This document shows positions 36,955 through 45,870 of a stretch of 64,000 nucleotides of DNA, in pieces. The stretch comes from Gloeocapsopsis sp. IPPAS B-1203 (GTDB lineage: Bacteria; Cyanobacteriota; Cyanobacteriia; Cyanobacteriales; Chroococcidiopsidaceae), in the NCBI RefSeq assembly GCF_002749975.1, contig NZ_PEIG01000020.1, positions 1 to 64,000 on the forward strand, read 5' to 3'. Positions within the stretch are counted from its first letter, which is position 1. Every line of letters starts with the position of its first letter. The notes under the pieces are model-generated. The model ran no database searches. It was given only the letters and a program-made list of their open reading frames with translations, and was not told the DNA's origin. A program made the position numbers and the translations under genes.

Positions 36955-37075
36955 TTTAAAAGGAAGTAAGCGAGTGGCTAGTGGTTAGTGGCTAGTATCA
37001 AGAGTGCTTAACAACTAGTAACTAGCAACTAGTAACTAGCCACTAGTTCTTCCTCTGACCTCTGACCTCTGCTAT
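36955..37075. repeat. Inverted heptad repeats in the zwf-opcA spacer
   Basis: TAGTGGT/TAGTGGC units (about 36972-36998) are followed by complementary ACTAGTAACTAGCA and CTAGCCACTAG units (about 37012-37048), then CTCTGAC repeats. The two halves could form a long imperfect hairpin within the operon mRNA. Confidence 0.6.
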
Positions 37076-37165
37076 ACAATCCTAGTATACAAAAACTCAA
37101 AAAGAACTGAACTACCCTAAAGCTAATGGCTGATAGCTAATCACAGTAAAACTTCAAAACAAACT

Positions 37166-38533
37166 ATGGCAATTCAATCTCCTCCACTTTTTTCACTTCA
37201 GGAGCCAAAGGACGTTTCTCTCGGTGAAATAGAGGCAGAACTAAATAAAATTTGGCAAAGTTATGGTACTGCTGGAAATGGCGAAGGAAGTCCAGCGGCA
37301 ACTCGTGCAGCGACATTTAGTTTAATTGTTTACGAACCCGAAGAAACGCAACTCCTGCTCGCAAATTTAAATATCTATCGCGGTCCAATTGATGGCATTC
37401 CAGGTCCACAAACCGAAGCCGCACTCCGTGACTTTCAGAAAAAATATGACTTGCCCATAAGTGGGACTGCAACCACCGAAACTCGTGAGAAGCTGCGCGA
37501 AGCTGTTGCCCAGCAACATGGATCGAGCAATGGAGATGGTGATGCTCCTTACTCCTGGGATAGCAGTAGAAATCCAAAAATTGCCGATGCGATCGCTCTA
37601 CGCAATCCGTGTCGGATTATTACACTTTGCCCCGTTGTTGGTGACGATGACGGCGTAACGGCGCAAGTCTCAGCATATTGCCCCATTCAAAAACAATCTT
37701 CAACAACATTGATTTGTTGTGAATACATCACATTTACAGGTACTACAGCGGGATTAGAGCGGGTAGCAGGTATGATTGCAGCCCTCCTCATCGGTGACTT
37801 GCCCAAGTTTCTGTGGTGGAAGACGACACCAGATCATCACAATCCGCTGTTCAAGCGACTCGCATCCGTGTGTAATTCGGTCATTATTGACTCTAGTGGA
37901 TTTAATGCCCCTGAATTCGGTCTTTTACGGGTACAAGAACTGATTGAGGCTGGGTTCCCCATTGCCGATCTCAACTGGCGACGCTTATCGGCTTGGCAAG
38001 AATTAACTGCTGAAGCTTTTGATCCACCTCAGCGGCGTGCGGCGTTAAGTGAAGTAGACCGCGTCACAATTGATTATGAAAAAGGCAACCCCACACAAGC
38101 ACTCATGTTTTTAGGCTGGTTGGCAAGTCGTCTACATTGGCATCCTTGCGAATTTGAACAGGAAGCAGGAGACTACGAAATTAAGCGAATTCGCTTTACT
38201 GCTGAAGATCAACGTCAAGTTGAAGCTGAGTTAGCCGCAATTCCCACGGCTGATAGCGGTGAGATTCCTGGAGATTTAATTGCACTACGCTTGAACTCCA
38301 CAAACACTAAAGCTGATTGCTGTACTGTTGTTTGTTCAGAAACTGGCGGATGTATGCGTATGGAAGTTGGCGGTGGTGCTCAAGCTTGTCGTTTTCAACA
38401 GGTATCTTCACTTGCTGACCAAAAAGCTGAAATTCTACTCAGTCAGCAATTGCAACGGATAGGGCATGAGGCACTTTATGAAGAAAGCCTTGCTGTGACA
38501 GCGCAAATTCTGCAACTCACATCGCAAGACTAA
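37166..38533 (+). CDS. opcA: OpcA, glucose-6-phosphate dehydrogenase assembly/activator protein
   Basis: 455 residues. An N-terminal segment (ANLNIYRGPIDGIPGPQTEAALRDFQKKYDLPISG) is a peptidoglycan-binding-like helical motif seen in cyanobacterial OpcA. The rest carries the OpcA family pattern (LIGDLPKFLWWKTTP, VIIDSSGFN, LNWRRLSAWQE). OpcA is an allosteric activator of Zwf whose cysteines are oxidised by thioredoxin in the dark; several cysteines lie in the C-terminal part (DCCTVVCSETGGC). It is last in the operon and followed by a bidirectional hairpin. Confidence 0.95.
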   Translation: MAIQSPPLFSLQEPKDVSLGEIEAELNKIWQSYGTAGNGEGSPAATRAATFSLIVYEPEETQLLLANLNIYRGPIDGIPGPQTEAALRDFQKKYDLPISGTATTETREKLREAVAQQHGSSNGDGDAPYSWDSSRNPKIADAIALRNPCRIITLCPVVGDDDGVTAQVSAYCPIQKQSSTTLICCEYITFTGTTAGLERVAGMIAALLIGDLPKFLWWKTTPDHHNPLFKRLASVCNSVIIDSSGFNAPEFGLLRVQELIEAGFPIADLNWRRLSAWQELTAEAFDPPQRRAALSEVDRVTIDYEKGNPTQALMFLGWLASRLHWHPCEFEQEAGDYEIKRIRFTAEDQRQVEAELAAIPTADSGEIPGDLIALRLNSTNTKADCCTVVCSETGGCMRMEVGGGAQACRFQQVSSLADQKAEILLSQQLQRIGHEALYEESLAVTAQILQLTSQD

Positions 38534-38548
38534 TGATTCAGTGCTTGT

Positions 38549-38570
38549 AGGGTGGGCAATAGCTCACCCT
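38549..38570. terminator. Bidirectional hairpin between opcA and the AEC transporter
   Basis: AGGGTGGGC and GCTCACCCT pair at 8 of 9 positions around an AATA loop, between two convergent genes. The sequence resembles the repeat at 25164-25188. Confidence 0.6.
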
Positions 38571-38573
38571 TAA

Positions 38574-39521
38574 TTATTGAAATAGAAATAGCCACAAAGG
38601 CAGGACTAACAGCAGCAAAACGGTAGACACAACAATACAACTAGCGACTAACTCCCGTTCTAAATTGTATTCCTCCGCAAAAATGAGTCCAGCAAACGCC
38701 GAAGGCATTCCAGACATCAGTACCATTGCCAAACGGCGATCGCCTGATAGTCCTAAAAATAATGTCGTCAAAATACCAACTAACCCAGGGATAACAACGA
38801 CTTTTAACACTGCAGGAATCACCGCAAGTTTTAAACTCTTCCACCCACGTAGTTGAGCAAGTCGCATTCCCGTTAATAGAAACGCACAAGGAATCACAAT
38901 TCCAATCGAGGCTTGTAGTCCTGATTCTACTACAGAAGGCAGTTCGACATCGCGTGTCAGGTAGCCTAATAAGAAAGTCCACAGAGTTGGCACTGTTAAA
39001 ACATCTCGTAACTGTACCCACCAATGATTCTGATGAGTTTCATGGGCAAAGTAACTCGCAATAAAAACACCGAAGCCATAAGTTCCAATTAAATTGTGCG
39101 TCAGGCTGTAGAAGACAATCCAATTTAAGTAACTGTGGTCAATAAATGCTGGCGCGATCGCCAGTCCCACAAACCCTGTATTACCTAATACTGCAGCTAA
39201 AATGAAACTTCCTTGCATCGCTGGTGAATTTAAAGCTGTGGCGATCGCAAGAAAAGAAAGTCTTTTTAATATTTGTAAACATAGCACTGCAACACCCAAC
39301 CCCAAAAGCAATGCAGCAAAAGTAATTATTGGAGGAAGCCCTACAGATTGCGAAAAATCTGTCTGCCGCGCCAGTGCCAAAATTTCTATTGGTATGCCTA
39401 CCCAATAAAGGCTGCGTCCTAATAAGCGTGGTAGCGTGTGGGGCAGAAAGCGAAAGCATAACAATCCTAAACTTGTCCACAAAATGAGTGGTAAGTAGGC
39501 ATCAAATAAGGTTTCTGTCAT
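38574..39521 (-). CDS. AEC family transporter (auxin efflux carrier type)
   Basis: 315 residues with about nine or ten hydrophobic segments covering the chain (for example PLILWTSLGLLCFRFLP at the start, VVSTVLLLLVLPLWLFLFQ at the end). The pattern ILAAVLGNTGFVGLAIAPAFID and the C-terminal LMSGMPSAFAGLIFAEEYN is typical of the AEC/membrane transport protein family. Relatives move organic anions such as malate. The solute is not deducible. Its upstream region contains a GCGTTA repeat. Confidence 0.82.
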   Translation of the reverse strand: MTETLFDAYLPLILWTSLGLLCFRFLPHTLPRLLGRSLYWVGIPIEILALARQTDFSQSVGLPPIITFAALLLGLGVAVLCLQILKRLSFLAIATALNSPAMQGSFILAAVLGNTGFVGLAIAPAFIDHSYLNWIVFYSLTHNLIGTYGFGVFIASYFAHETHQNHWWVQLRDVLTVPTLWTFLLGYLTRDVELPSVVESGLQASIGIVIPCAFLLTGMRLAQLRGWKSLKLAVIPAVLKVVVIPGLVGILTTLFLGLSGDRRLAMVLMSGMPSAFAGLIFAEEYNLERELVASCIVVSTVLLLLVLPLWLFLFQ

Positions 39522-39537
39522 TATTGAGGAGCGAGGA

Positions 39538-39610
39538 GCGTTAGCGTTAGCGTTAGCGAAGCGAGGCGAAGCCCAGCGAGGCGAAGTCCGGAGCTAGGGG
39601 CTAGGGAAAG
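39538..39610. repeat. GCGTTA-type repeat
   Basis: GCGTTAGCGTTAGCGTTAGCG (39538-39558) is followed by AAGCGAGGCGAAGCCCAGCGAGGCGAAG. A related block lies at 61181-61241. Both belong to the GC-rich dispersed repeat type frequent in filamentous cyanobacteria. Confidence 0.65.
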
Positions 39611-39690
39611 ATGAAAACAGACGTTATACATGAGTTCCCACTTACAATCATGATTGTAAAAGCTAATGGCTCATCGCTCATCGCTAAAAG

Positions 39691-41832
39691 CTAATTTAAA
39701 ACCTGCATTTGCCGAATTTGCCATGCACCATTTCTGCGCACTAAATCATATCTAACACGGAGGTTTTGATCGGCGTAGGAAGCACGTTGGTTTAGCTGAC
39801 CATTTTCGTATACTTGAGCAATTTCACTAACTATTGCTTGTACTACTGCTATGTCTGAATTCTTCGGATTGACTTGAACTGAGTCTATTTTTACACTATG
39901 TTGGAATTGCCGATAGCGGTTACTCGCTCTGTCGTTCCTGACACGCTGTTGCCATTGAGCTAACGTCGGATCAACTAAAATATTTTGTAAGCTTTCTATC
40001 GCATAATTAGGGCTAAACGCTGACGATTTTGCCGATAACCAACTTTGCACAACTTGCTCAGCTGTTGCAGTATCAAGAGGTTCCACAACAGGAGAAAATT
40101 GAGAACCAGGAGTAGGAATTGCGATCAGTGGTCGATTTAACTCTACTGACAACTGTTCTCCTGGTAACAGAGGTGGCGCTGGATACAAAGTTCGACGTAG
40201 CCAGTTAAAGGCTTGACCGAGTAGAGCAAACAAAAATACGCTTGCTAAAAGACCCGCAAGGGCTACTAATGCCAGTGCTGTTTTTCTTTTTGTAGAAAGT
40301 TTTCTTCTGCGTCTTTTTCTTGGAGAAATGCGTACGCGTTCTAGCGCTGAAGTTGTTTGCTTGGAATTTTCACCTACATAGGCAGCACGTTCTGTCGTCG
40401 GGACAAGCGCACCGTTGTTAGTTGGAGGCTTGATCGCTGATGTCGTTACTCCAGTAACATCCCCTGCAACATCAGTAGTATGCTGCTTGCGAGTAGGTTG
40501 CACTCGTTGCTGAGATGTATGATTAACTCTTGCTGACGTTGCAGTCATAGCCGGAGCTTTTTGCTGGTTTGCTACAATCTGATTTGGCAGTGCTTCCAAG
40601 TAAGCCTGAACGTGTTCGTCAGCAAAGTATTCTTTTAAAGAAGCTTGCTGATTTTTTAAATCGCGAAACTGGGGAAATACTTCAGTTTGCAGCCAGCGTT
40701 CTGCATAAAGACACAATCCAGGTAAAAGATCCGGAGAACCTTGAGAATGTTCGCGAATAAACTCTAAAGGTTCGTATTCTTGTGAAAGTTCTAAGGCTTG
40801 ATTTGCTTCTACTGTTTGACCTAAAAGAAGTGTAGATATTGCCTGCTCTAAATAAACATCTTGAGGTTTGACTTGCGCTAAATGTTGTAATAACTGCTTA
40901 GCTTGAGAAATAAGAACAGGCATTCTTTGAGTAAAGCCGCGTGCGATTAAGGCATACACTGCTAAATAGTTAGCAACAGCCGATGGGCGTTTGCTTTCTG
41001 CTTCAAATAAACTTTGCTGTTCGGATACTGTGAGGTAACTGCGTATCTGCTGAATAAAACGGAGAAAGTCATCAAGACTGAGTCCTGAACCATCATCTGT
41101 GATCCCGTCAATTCCACCGCGAGCATCGAGCAAATCTTGCAGTAATGTTAATCCCAAGTATCGGCGTTCCAATGTGCCTTCTGGTTCTTTTAACAATGTC
41201 AAAATTCTATACGGGCGTAATTTATTGAGATCTGCTGAGATATCGTTTCTGATACCGAGTAAGATACCTTCGCGACTGAGTAGTTGTTCGCCATTTTGTA
41301 GGGAGTTTGCAGCACTTTCGTATTGTCCTTGCTGCCATTGTTCGCGTCCTAATTCTAGATAAGCTAAGGCAACTGTGAGAACAATATCAGCGCGGAATGA
41401 GATGTTATTTGGTTCGTGGTTCGTGGTGTTGAGGTAAGAATTTCCTAGGGTGAGGACAAGTTCGTATTCTCCAAGTTCTTGAAGGATCAGTAAAGCACCA
41501 GCAAATAAGTGATCTGCAACGTCGATAATCGGAGTGTGAGGCGCAAAAATATCCTCGACAGGAAATTCTGAATGAGGTGGCGTGTCATTAGGTACTAGTT
41601 GCTGTTCGTACCGATGTGCAAAATAATTGGTATCGTAAACACTACGCTGTTCAGGATCAGATAAAACGGCGTATGCTTGTTCTATCAGCTGCTTGCGGGC
41701 GGCGATCGCGGCTTGTGAATACTCGCGTCGCGGTAATTGTAATAAGCGATCGCGGTAAGCTTGTTGTAACTGTTCGTGACTTGCCGCAACTGGCAGTCCC
41801 AAGATTCGGTAGTAGTCTAGTGGAATTTGCAC
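39691..41832 (-). CDS. ftn2: Cell division protein Ftn2/ZipN (ARC6 homologue)
   Basis: 713 residues. A J-like domain opens the protein (DYYRILGLPVAASHEQLQQAYRDRL, then LSDPEQRSVYDTNYF). A helical middle follows, then a basic stretch and one membrane helix at about 525-550 (KTALALVALAGLLASVFLFALLG). The C-terminal IMS/DUF4101 domain is WLSAKSSAFSPNYAIESL to the end (VRRNGAWQIRQMQV). This is the cyanobacterial ancestor of chloroplast ARC6, which tethers FtsZ to the membrane at the division site. Length and order match the family. Confidence 0.93.
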   Translation of the reverse strand: MQIPLDYYRILGLPVAASHEQLQQAYRDRLLQLPRREYSQAAIAARKQLIEQAYAVLSDPEQRSVYDTNYFAHRYEQQLVPNDTPPHSEFPVEDIFAPHTPIIDVADHLFAGALLILQELGEYELVLTLGNSYLNTTNHEPNNISFRADIVLTVALAYLELGREQWQQGQYESAANSLQNGEQLLSREGILLGIRNDISADLNKLRPYRILTLLKEPEGTLERRYLGLTLLQDLLDARGGIDGITDDGSGLSLDDFLRFIQQIRSYLTVSEQQSLFEAESKRPSAVANYLAVYALIARGFTQRMPVLISQAKQLLQHLAQVKPQDVYLEQAISTLLLGQTVEANQALELSQEYEPLEFIREHSQGSPDLLPGLCLYAERWLQTEVFPQFRDLKNQQASLKEYFADEHVQAYLEALPNQIVANQQKAPAMTATSARVNHTSQQRVQPTRKQHTTDVAGDVTGVTTSAIKPPTNNGALVPTTERAAYVGENSKQTTSALERVRISPRKRRRRKLSTKRKTALALVALAGLLASVFLFALLGQAFNWLRRTLYPAPPLLPGEQLSVELNRPLIAIPTPGSQFSPVVEPLDTATAEQVVQSWLSAKSSAFSPNYAIESLQNILVDPTLAQWQQRVRNDRASNRYRQFQHSVKIDSVQVNPKNSDIAVVQAIVSEIAQVYENGQLNQRASYADQNLRVRYDLVRRNGAWQIRQMQVLN

Positions 41833-42026
41833 AGCTTACTTCCTTTGCACCGCAAGTAATCAACTTATACGAACGTTTTTCCGTCTCAGCAAAACCGTGC
41901 AATCATAATAACTTGTGAGCTTTATCCGCGACAGGAATTTGCCCCACAATAGTCAAAGTTATCTAACCTAAGATACTAGACAGTTTATAACTATCTTTAA
42001 TATTACTACGAGGATACTACACAGCG

Positions 42027-43058
42027 ATGGTGCAAGAACGAACATTACCCACTTTTTCTGCTGCTTCGACTCAACTGAGCAAATCAGAAGGACTGCGGCT
42101 GTATGAAGACATGATTTTGGGGCGCTACTTTGAAGACAAATGCGCGGAAATGTACTACCGAGGCAAAATGTTTGGCTTTGTCCATCTTTATAACGGACAA
42201 GAGGCGGTTTCAACTGGGGTGATTCAAGCGATGCGCCCTGGTGAGGATTACGTTTGTAGCACGTATCGCGATCACGTTCATGCATTAAGTGCTGGAGTAC
42301 CTGCTAAACAAGTTATGGCAGAGTTGTTCGGCAAAGCAACTGGCTGTAGCAAAGGTCGTGGTGGTTCAATGCATATGTTCTCCGAAGAGCATCGTCTCCT
42401 TGGTGGTTATGCGTTTGTTGCTGAAGGAATTCCTGTTGCGACGGGTGCAGCGTTTCAATCGAAATATCGTCGCGAAATGATGGGCGATGAAAGTGCGGAT
42501 CAAGTAACGGCTTGCTTTTTTGGCGATGGTGCTTGTAATAACGGTCAATTTTTTGAATGCCTCAATATGGCAGCATTGTGGAAACTGCCGATTCTTTATG
42601 TTGTAGAAAATAACAAATGGGCGATCGGCATGGCACACGAACGCGCTACCTCGCAGCCAGAGATCTATAAGAAAGCGAGCGTATTTGGTATGGCGGGTGT
42701 TGAAGTTGATGGCATGGATGTTTTAGCAGTACGCCAAGTTGCTCAAGAAGCTGTGGCGCGGGCAAGAGCAGGGGAAGGTCCTACACTCATTGAAGCTTTG
42801 ACGTATCGTTTTCGCGGTCACTCTTTGGCTGATCCTGATGAGTTACGCAGTAAAGATGAAAAAGAATTTTGGTTTGCCCGCGATCCCATCAAGAAACTTG
42901 CGGCATATCTAACTGAGCAAGATTTGGCATCTCAGGAAGAGTTGAAACAAATTGAACTAAAAATTCAACAAGAAATTGACGAAGCGGTGAAGTTCGCAGA
43001 AAGTAGCCCAGAGCCAGATCCAAATGAGTTGTATCGGTATATCTTTGCAGAAGATTAA
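42027..43058 (+). CDS. pdhA: Pyruvate dehydrogenase E1 component, alpha subunit
   Basis: 343 residues. The thiamine diphosphate motif is [24 protein letters not shown] with the terminal [24 protein letters not shown] and [12 protein letters not shown] are also characteristic. It is the decarboxylating half of the pyruvate dehydrogenase complex, forming acetyl-CoA. The beta subunit is not adjacent, as is common in cyanobacteria. It diverges from ftn2 across about 190 bases. Confidence 0.95.
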   Translation: MVQERTLPTFSAASTQLSKSEGLRLYEDMILGRYFEDKCAEMYYRGKMFGFVHLYNGQEAVSTGVIQAMRPGEDYVCSTYRDHVHALSAGVPAKQVMAELFGKATGCSKGRGGSMHMFSEEHRLLGGYAFVAEGIPVATGAAFQSKYRREMMGDESADQVTACFFGDGACNNGQFFECLNMAALWKLPILYVVENNKWAIGMAHERATSQPEIYKKASVFGMAGVEVDGMDVLAVRQVAQEAVARARAGEGPTLIEALTYRFRGHSLADPDELRSKDEKEFWFARDPIKKLAAYLTEQDLASQEELKQIELKIQQEIDEAVKFAESSPEPDPNELYRYIFAED

Positions 43059-43197
43059 TCAACTGTAATGGGCAACACATTTATCACACATTCATCGGTA
43101 GGGCAATAGCTAATAGGTAATATAATGCTCCAACTACCAATTACCGATTACCAGTCTTGAATTTATATTGATTTTCACCCAGTTACTGAGAATTACA

Positions 43198-44070
43198 GTG
43201 TTTGCGATCGCCTCTTCTCAACAACAATACAAAACCTACACTCTCACCGACAAAGCCGCTGATTCTCTTGCAGAAGTTGTCCCAGAACGCGGTGGGATCG
43301 TCACTCGTTGGTCAATTCAAGGTCAAGAAATTCTCTACTTGGATGCGGAACGGTTTGCAAATCCGCAACTGAGTGTGCGCGGCGGGATTCCAATCTTATT
43401 TCCAATTTGCGGGAACTTACCAGACAACACTTATATCTACAACGGGCAACAGTACACGTTAAAACAACACGGCTTTGCCCGCGATTTACCTTGGGAAGTT
43501 ACCGAGCAGGTAACGCAAGAACAAGCTAGTATAACTCTGAGTTTAGAGAGCAATGATACAACTCGTGCAGTTTATCCGTTTGATTTTCAATTGGCGTTTA
43601 CGTATCAGCTAGTCGGGAATAAATTAGCGATCGCCCAATGCATTACGAATCACTCTACAGTTGCTATGCCCTTTTCAATAGGACTGCATCCTTATTTTCT
43701 AGTACATGATAAAACGCAGTTACAGTTCACTATCCCCGCGACTGCATATCAAGATCAGCGTACCAAAACGAATCACTCTTTCACTGGTAATTTTGATTTT
43801 GAGCAAGATGAGATTGATGCTGCGTTTCGACCACTCAATGCAGCAACGGCAAGTGTTCGCGATGCTAATCGAGGCTTACAGTTGCAGATGAGTTGGAACG
43901 ATACGTACTATAAAACATTCGTTTTTTGGACGCAGAAGGGCAAAGATTTTTACTGTGTTGAACCGTGGACTGCGCCACGCAATGCACTCAACACAGGAAC
44001 TGACTTAATTTCCTTAGAACCTGGCGCGAGTTTGAATACTTTGGTAAACATGGAAGTCATTTTTTTATAA
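43198..44070 (+). CDS. Aldose 1-epimerase / sugar-phosphate mutarotase family protein
   Basis: 290 residues from the GTG at 43198, giving VFAIASSQQQYKTYTLTD. A TTG at 43168 would add ten residues. Family signatures are VPERGGIVTRW, RGGIPILFPICGNLP, QHGFARDLPW, IGLHPYF (catalytic His) and ISLEPGASL. Such enzymes interconvert alpha and beta anomers of hexoses or hexose 6-phosphates. The exact substrate is uncertain. Nothing downstream is co-directional except the tRNA. Confidence 0.85.
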   Translation: MFAIASSQQQYKTYTLTDKAADSLAEVVPERGGIVTRWSIQGQEILYLDAERFANPQLSVRGGIPILFPICGNLPDNTYIYNGQQYTLKQHGFARDLPWEVTEQVTQEQASITLSLESNDTTRAVYPFDFQLAFTYQLVGNKLAIAQCITNHSTVAMPFSIGLHPYFLVHDKTQLQFTIPATAYQDQRTKTNHSFTGNFDFEQDEIDAAFRPLNAATASVRDANRGLQLQMSWNDTYYKTFVFWTQKGKDFYCVEPWTAPRNALNTGTDLISLEPGASLNTLVNMEVIFL

Positions 44071-44187
44071 AATTCCCACACAAACTTGGAATTTATGTGG
44101 TATCTTAGGAAAGTTGCCAAAAAACATCAGGCATCTATCTTGTAAAGTTTGCTCAACGGAGGAAGCCTCCGCACGCAACTTTCCACT

Positions 44188-44259
44188 GGGTCGCTAACTC
44201 AACGGTAGAGTACTCGGCTTTTAACCGATTAGCTGCGGGTTCGAATCCCGCGCGACCCA
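44188..44259 (+). tRNA. trnK: tRNA-Lys (UUU)
   Basis: 72 bases fold as a complete cloverleaf: acceptor GGGTCGC/GCGACCC with discriminator A; D arm ACTC-AACGGTA-GAGT; anticodon loop CTTTTAA with anticodon TTT; T arm GCGGG-TTCGAAT-CCCGC. The first anticodon-stem pair is a C-U mismatch. From 44212 on the sequence is repeated at 59732-59779, marking this gene as the integration site of the element downstream. Its 3' half was probably supplied by that element. Confidence 0.95.
44212..44259 (+). other. attL: tRNA-Lys 3' half
   Basis: A 21-base exact match to 59732-59752 (anticodon arm) is the likely crossover core. The remainder to 44259 matches except at three positions. Two of these are the paired bases of the outermost T-stem pair. 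Confidence 0.8.
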
Positions 44260-44268
44260 TGACTATTT

Positions 44269-44309
44269 ATGGCTGGAACCAACGATTTTAAACGGTTCCA
44301 GCCATTTTT
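44269..44309 (+). terminator. Element-encoded terminator behind tRNA-Lys
   Basis: ATGGCTGGAACC (44269-44280) and GGTTCCAGCCAT (44294-44305) form a perfect 12-bp stem with a 13-base loop, followed by TTTTT. It begins 10 bases after the tRNA and lies inside the element. Confidence 0.88.
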
Positions 44310-44353
44310 ATATGCTAAAAACACTAGTAGAGTAACCATTGACTTTGGATAAA

Positions 44354-44374
44354 ACTTGTATAAAACTTGTATAA
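44354..44374 (+). promoter_or_regulatory. Left integrase arm-site candidates
   Basis: Two copies of ACTTGTATAA (44354-44363 and 44365-44374), 11 bases apart, lie just before the integrase gene. The motif recurs near the right border. It also contains TATAA, so it may overlap the integrase promoter. Confidence 0.55.
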
Positions 44375-44405
44375 GCTTACTAGAATAACCTTTTAGTTAT
44401 ACAAC

Positions 44406-45569
44406 ATGGCTCAATTAGCATTTACAGGTAAGGAAAGAATCGGACGCGTCACGATTGAGCGATTTAAAGACTACATCCGTTTACGTTGGACTTATAAAGG
44501 TAAAACTCACTGTATAACCATCGGTAGCGACTGTAGAGCCTCGATACAGGCTGCTAGAGCTAAGGCGGGTAGGATTAACGACGATCTCACCTTTGATCGC
44601 TTTGATAGCACCTTAGCAGCCTACAAAGCTGAAAAATCACCTGCGCTATCAATAGTTAATAAGTCATCTCCAGTCACTCACACTTCAATAAGGGAAATTT
44701 GGAATTTATTTTTAGATGACAAACTTCCGCAATGTAAGCAAAAAACACAAGATGAATATCGCAACTTTACTAGAATTTTTGACAAGGTAGGTAAATCATT
44801 ATCTATCGATCCTATTGCTACTAAAAAAGCGTTGCTTGATTGTACGACTCAAGATCAAGCAAGGCGATCGCTACAATATTTATCAGCCGCGTGTAAATGG
44901 GGAATCAAACGACAATTAATTCAGTTTGATCCGTTTGATGGTTTGGCAGCTGAAATGCCTAAGCGTAAATCCTACACAGATCCACAACCAGATGCATTTA
45001 CAGATGATGAGAGAGATCGAGTAATCGAGGCATTCAAAACAGATACACGCCCAGGAATAAACTACAGACATTACGCTCCTATTGTTGAATTCTGGTTTTT
45101 TACTGGATGCCGTCCAAGCGAAGCGATCGGCTTAAAATGGAATTGTGTTTCTGATGATTGCAGCAAAATTACTTTTATCGGCTCGATTCAAACTGTTAGG
45201 GGTAGGCAAGTATGGGTAGAAGGCTCTAAGAATAATAAGACTAGAACTATTGCAGTAAGTCGCAAGGTTCAATCCTTACTTTTATCAATTAAACCTGAAA
45301 TTGATAATCCAGATAGCTATGTGTTTCCTTCGCCTAAAGGTAAAGCGATCAACTATCCTAATTTTCTATCTAAAATTTGGGGAAAAATAGTAGATCCGAT
45401 TAAACCTAATACCACGCCATACAATTGTAGAGATACTTTTATTACTAATCAATTATTAAATGGTGTGGCTACTTCTGTAATCGCAAAATGGTGTGATACA
45501 TCTACTCAAATGATTGATAAAAATTATGCAGATAAACTCAAGCTTTCACAGTTGCGTCCTGTGGACTAG
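44406..45569 (+). CDS. int: Tyrosine site-specific integrase
   Basis: 387 residues. An arm/core-binding N-terminal region (about 1-180) is followed by the catalytic domain: WFFTGCRPSEAIGLKW holds the first Arg; PYNCRDTFITNQLLNG the second Arg; and MIDKNYAD the nucleophilic Tyr near the end. The usual His before the second Arg is replaced (TPYNCR) and the RHT His is Asp, a variation also seen in other cyanobacterial integrases. It should recombine the tRNA-Lys 3' half with the element's matching site. It lies 147 bases from the tRNA, the classic position. Confidence 0.93.
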   Translation: MAQLAFTGKERIGRVTIERFKDYIRLRWTYKGKTHCITIGSDCRASIQAARAKAGRINDDLTFDRFDSTLAAYKAEKSPALSIVNKSSPVTHTSIREIWNLFLDDKLPQCKQKTQDEYRNFTRIFDKVGKSLSIDPIATKKALLDCTTQDQARRSLQYLSAACKWGIKRQLIQFDPFDGLAAEMPKRKSYTDPQPDAFTDDERDRVIEAFKTDTRPGINYRHYAPIVEFWFFTGCRPSEAIGLKWNCVSDDCSKITFIGSIQTVRGRQVWVEGSKNNKTRTIAVSRKVQSLLLSIKPEIDNPDSYVFPSPKGKAINYPNFLSKIWGKIVDPIKPNTTPYNCRDTFITNQLLNGVATSVIAKWCDTSTQMIDKNYADKLKLSQLRPVD

Positions 45570-45596
45570 CAATAGTATCTAGTTTGATTCATCAAT

Positions 45597-45628
45597 AATC
45601 CTTGTGTCACCCGCACAAGGATTTTTTA
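45597..45628. terminator. Bidirectional terminator after the integrase
   Basis: AATCCTTGTG (45597-45606) and CACAAGGATT (45614-45623) form a perfect 10-bp stem with a 7-base loop, followed by TTTTT. The stop codon of the opposing small gene (45607-45609) lies within the loop. Confidence 0.85.
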
Positions 45629-45870
45629 TGCGCTATCTCCTTAAGCTTCTTTATCCGCTTTTCCCAATTCCGGCATAATCTCCAGCCATAAGTTACTTGG
45701 TAGTAAATCAAGCTTGCAGCCTTACGCTTTGATTTCCAATCTGTTTTGGTCCACTGCTGTAAGTGTGGCAAGCTCTTAGCAATATCTGCTGAATAAGCAC
45801 TCTTACACGGCTGGTGACTTAACCAGTTGCACAATTCCTCTAATTCTTTAATATCGTTGTCTTTTATCAT
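45607..45870 (-). CDS. Small protein of unknown function (element)
   Basis: 87 residues, strongly basic, mostly helical (WTKTDWKSKRKAASLIYYQ, NWEKRIKKLKEIAHKK). I recognise no family. Its start overlaps the stop of the preceding minus-strand gene by 4 bases (ATGA), so the two form an operon opposed to the rest of the element. The position next to the integrase, pointing away from the cargo, is where control or maintenance genes of integrated elements often sit. That role is inferred. Confidence 0.6.
   Translation of the reverse strand: MIKDNDIKELEELCNWLSHQPCKSAYSADIAKSLPHLQQWTKTDWKSKRKAASLIYYQVTYGWRLCRNWEKRIKKLKEIAHKKSLCG

Noticed and set aside
44406-45569. Integrase considered inactive because the usual His residues are replaced
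   Set aside because: Both arginines and the tyrosine are present, and related cyanobacterial integrases show the same changes; the intact frame argues for function.
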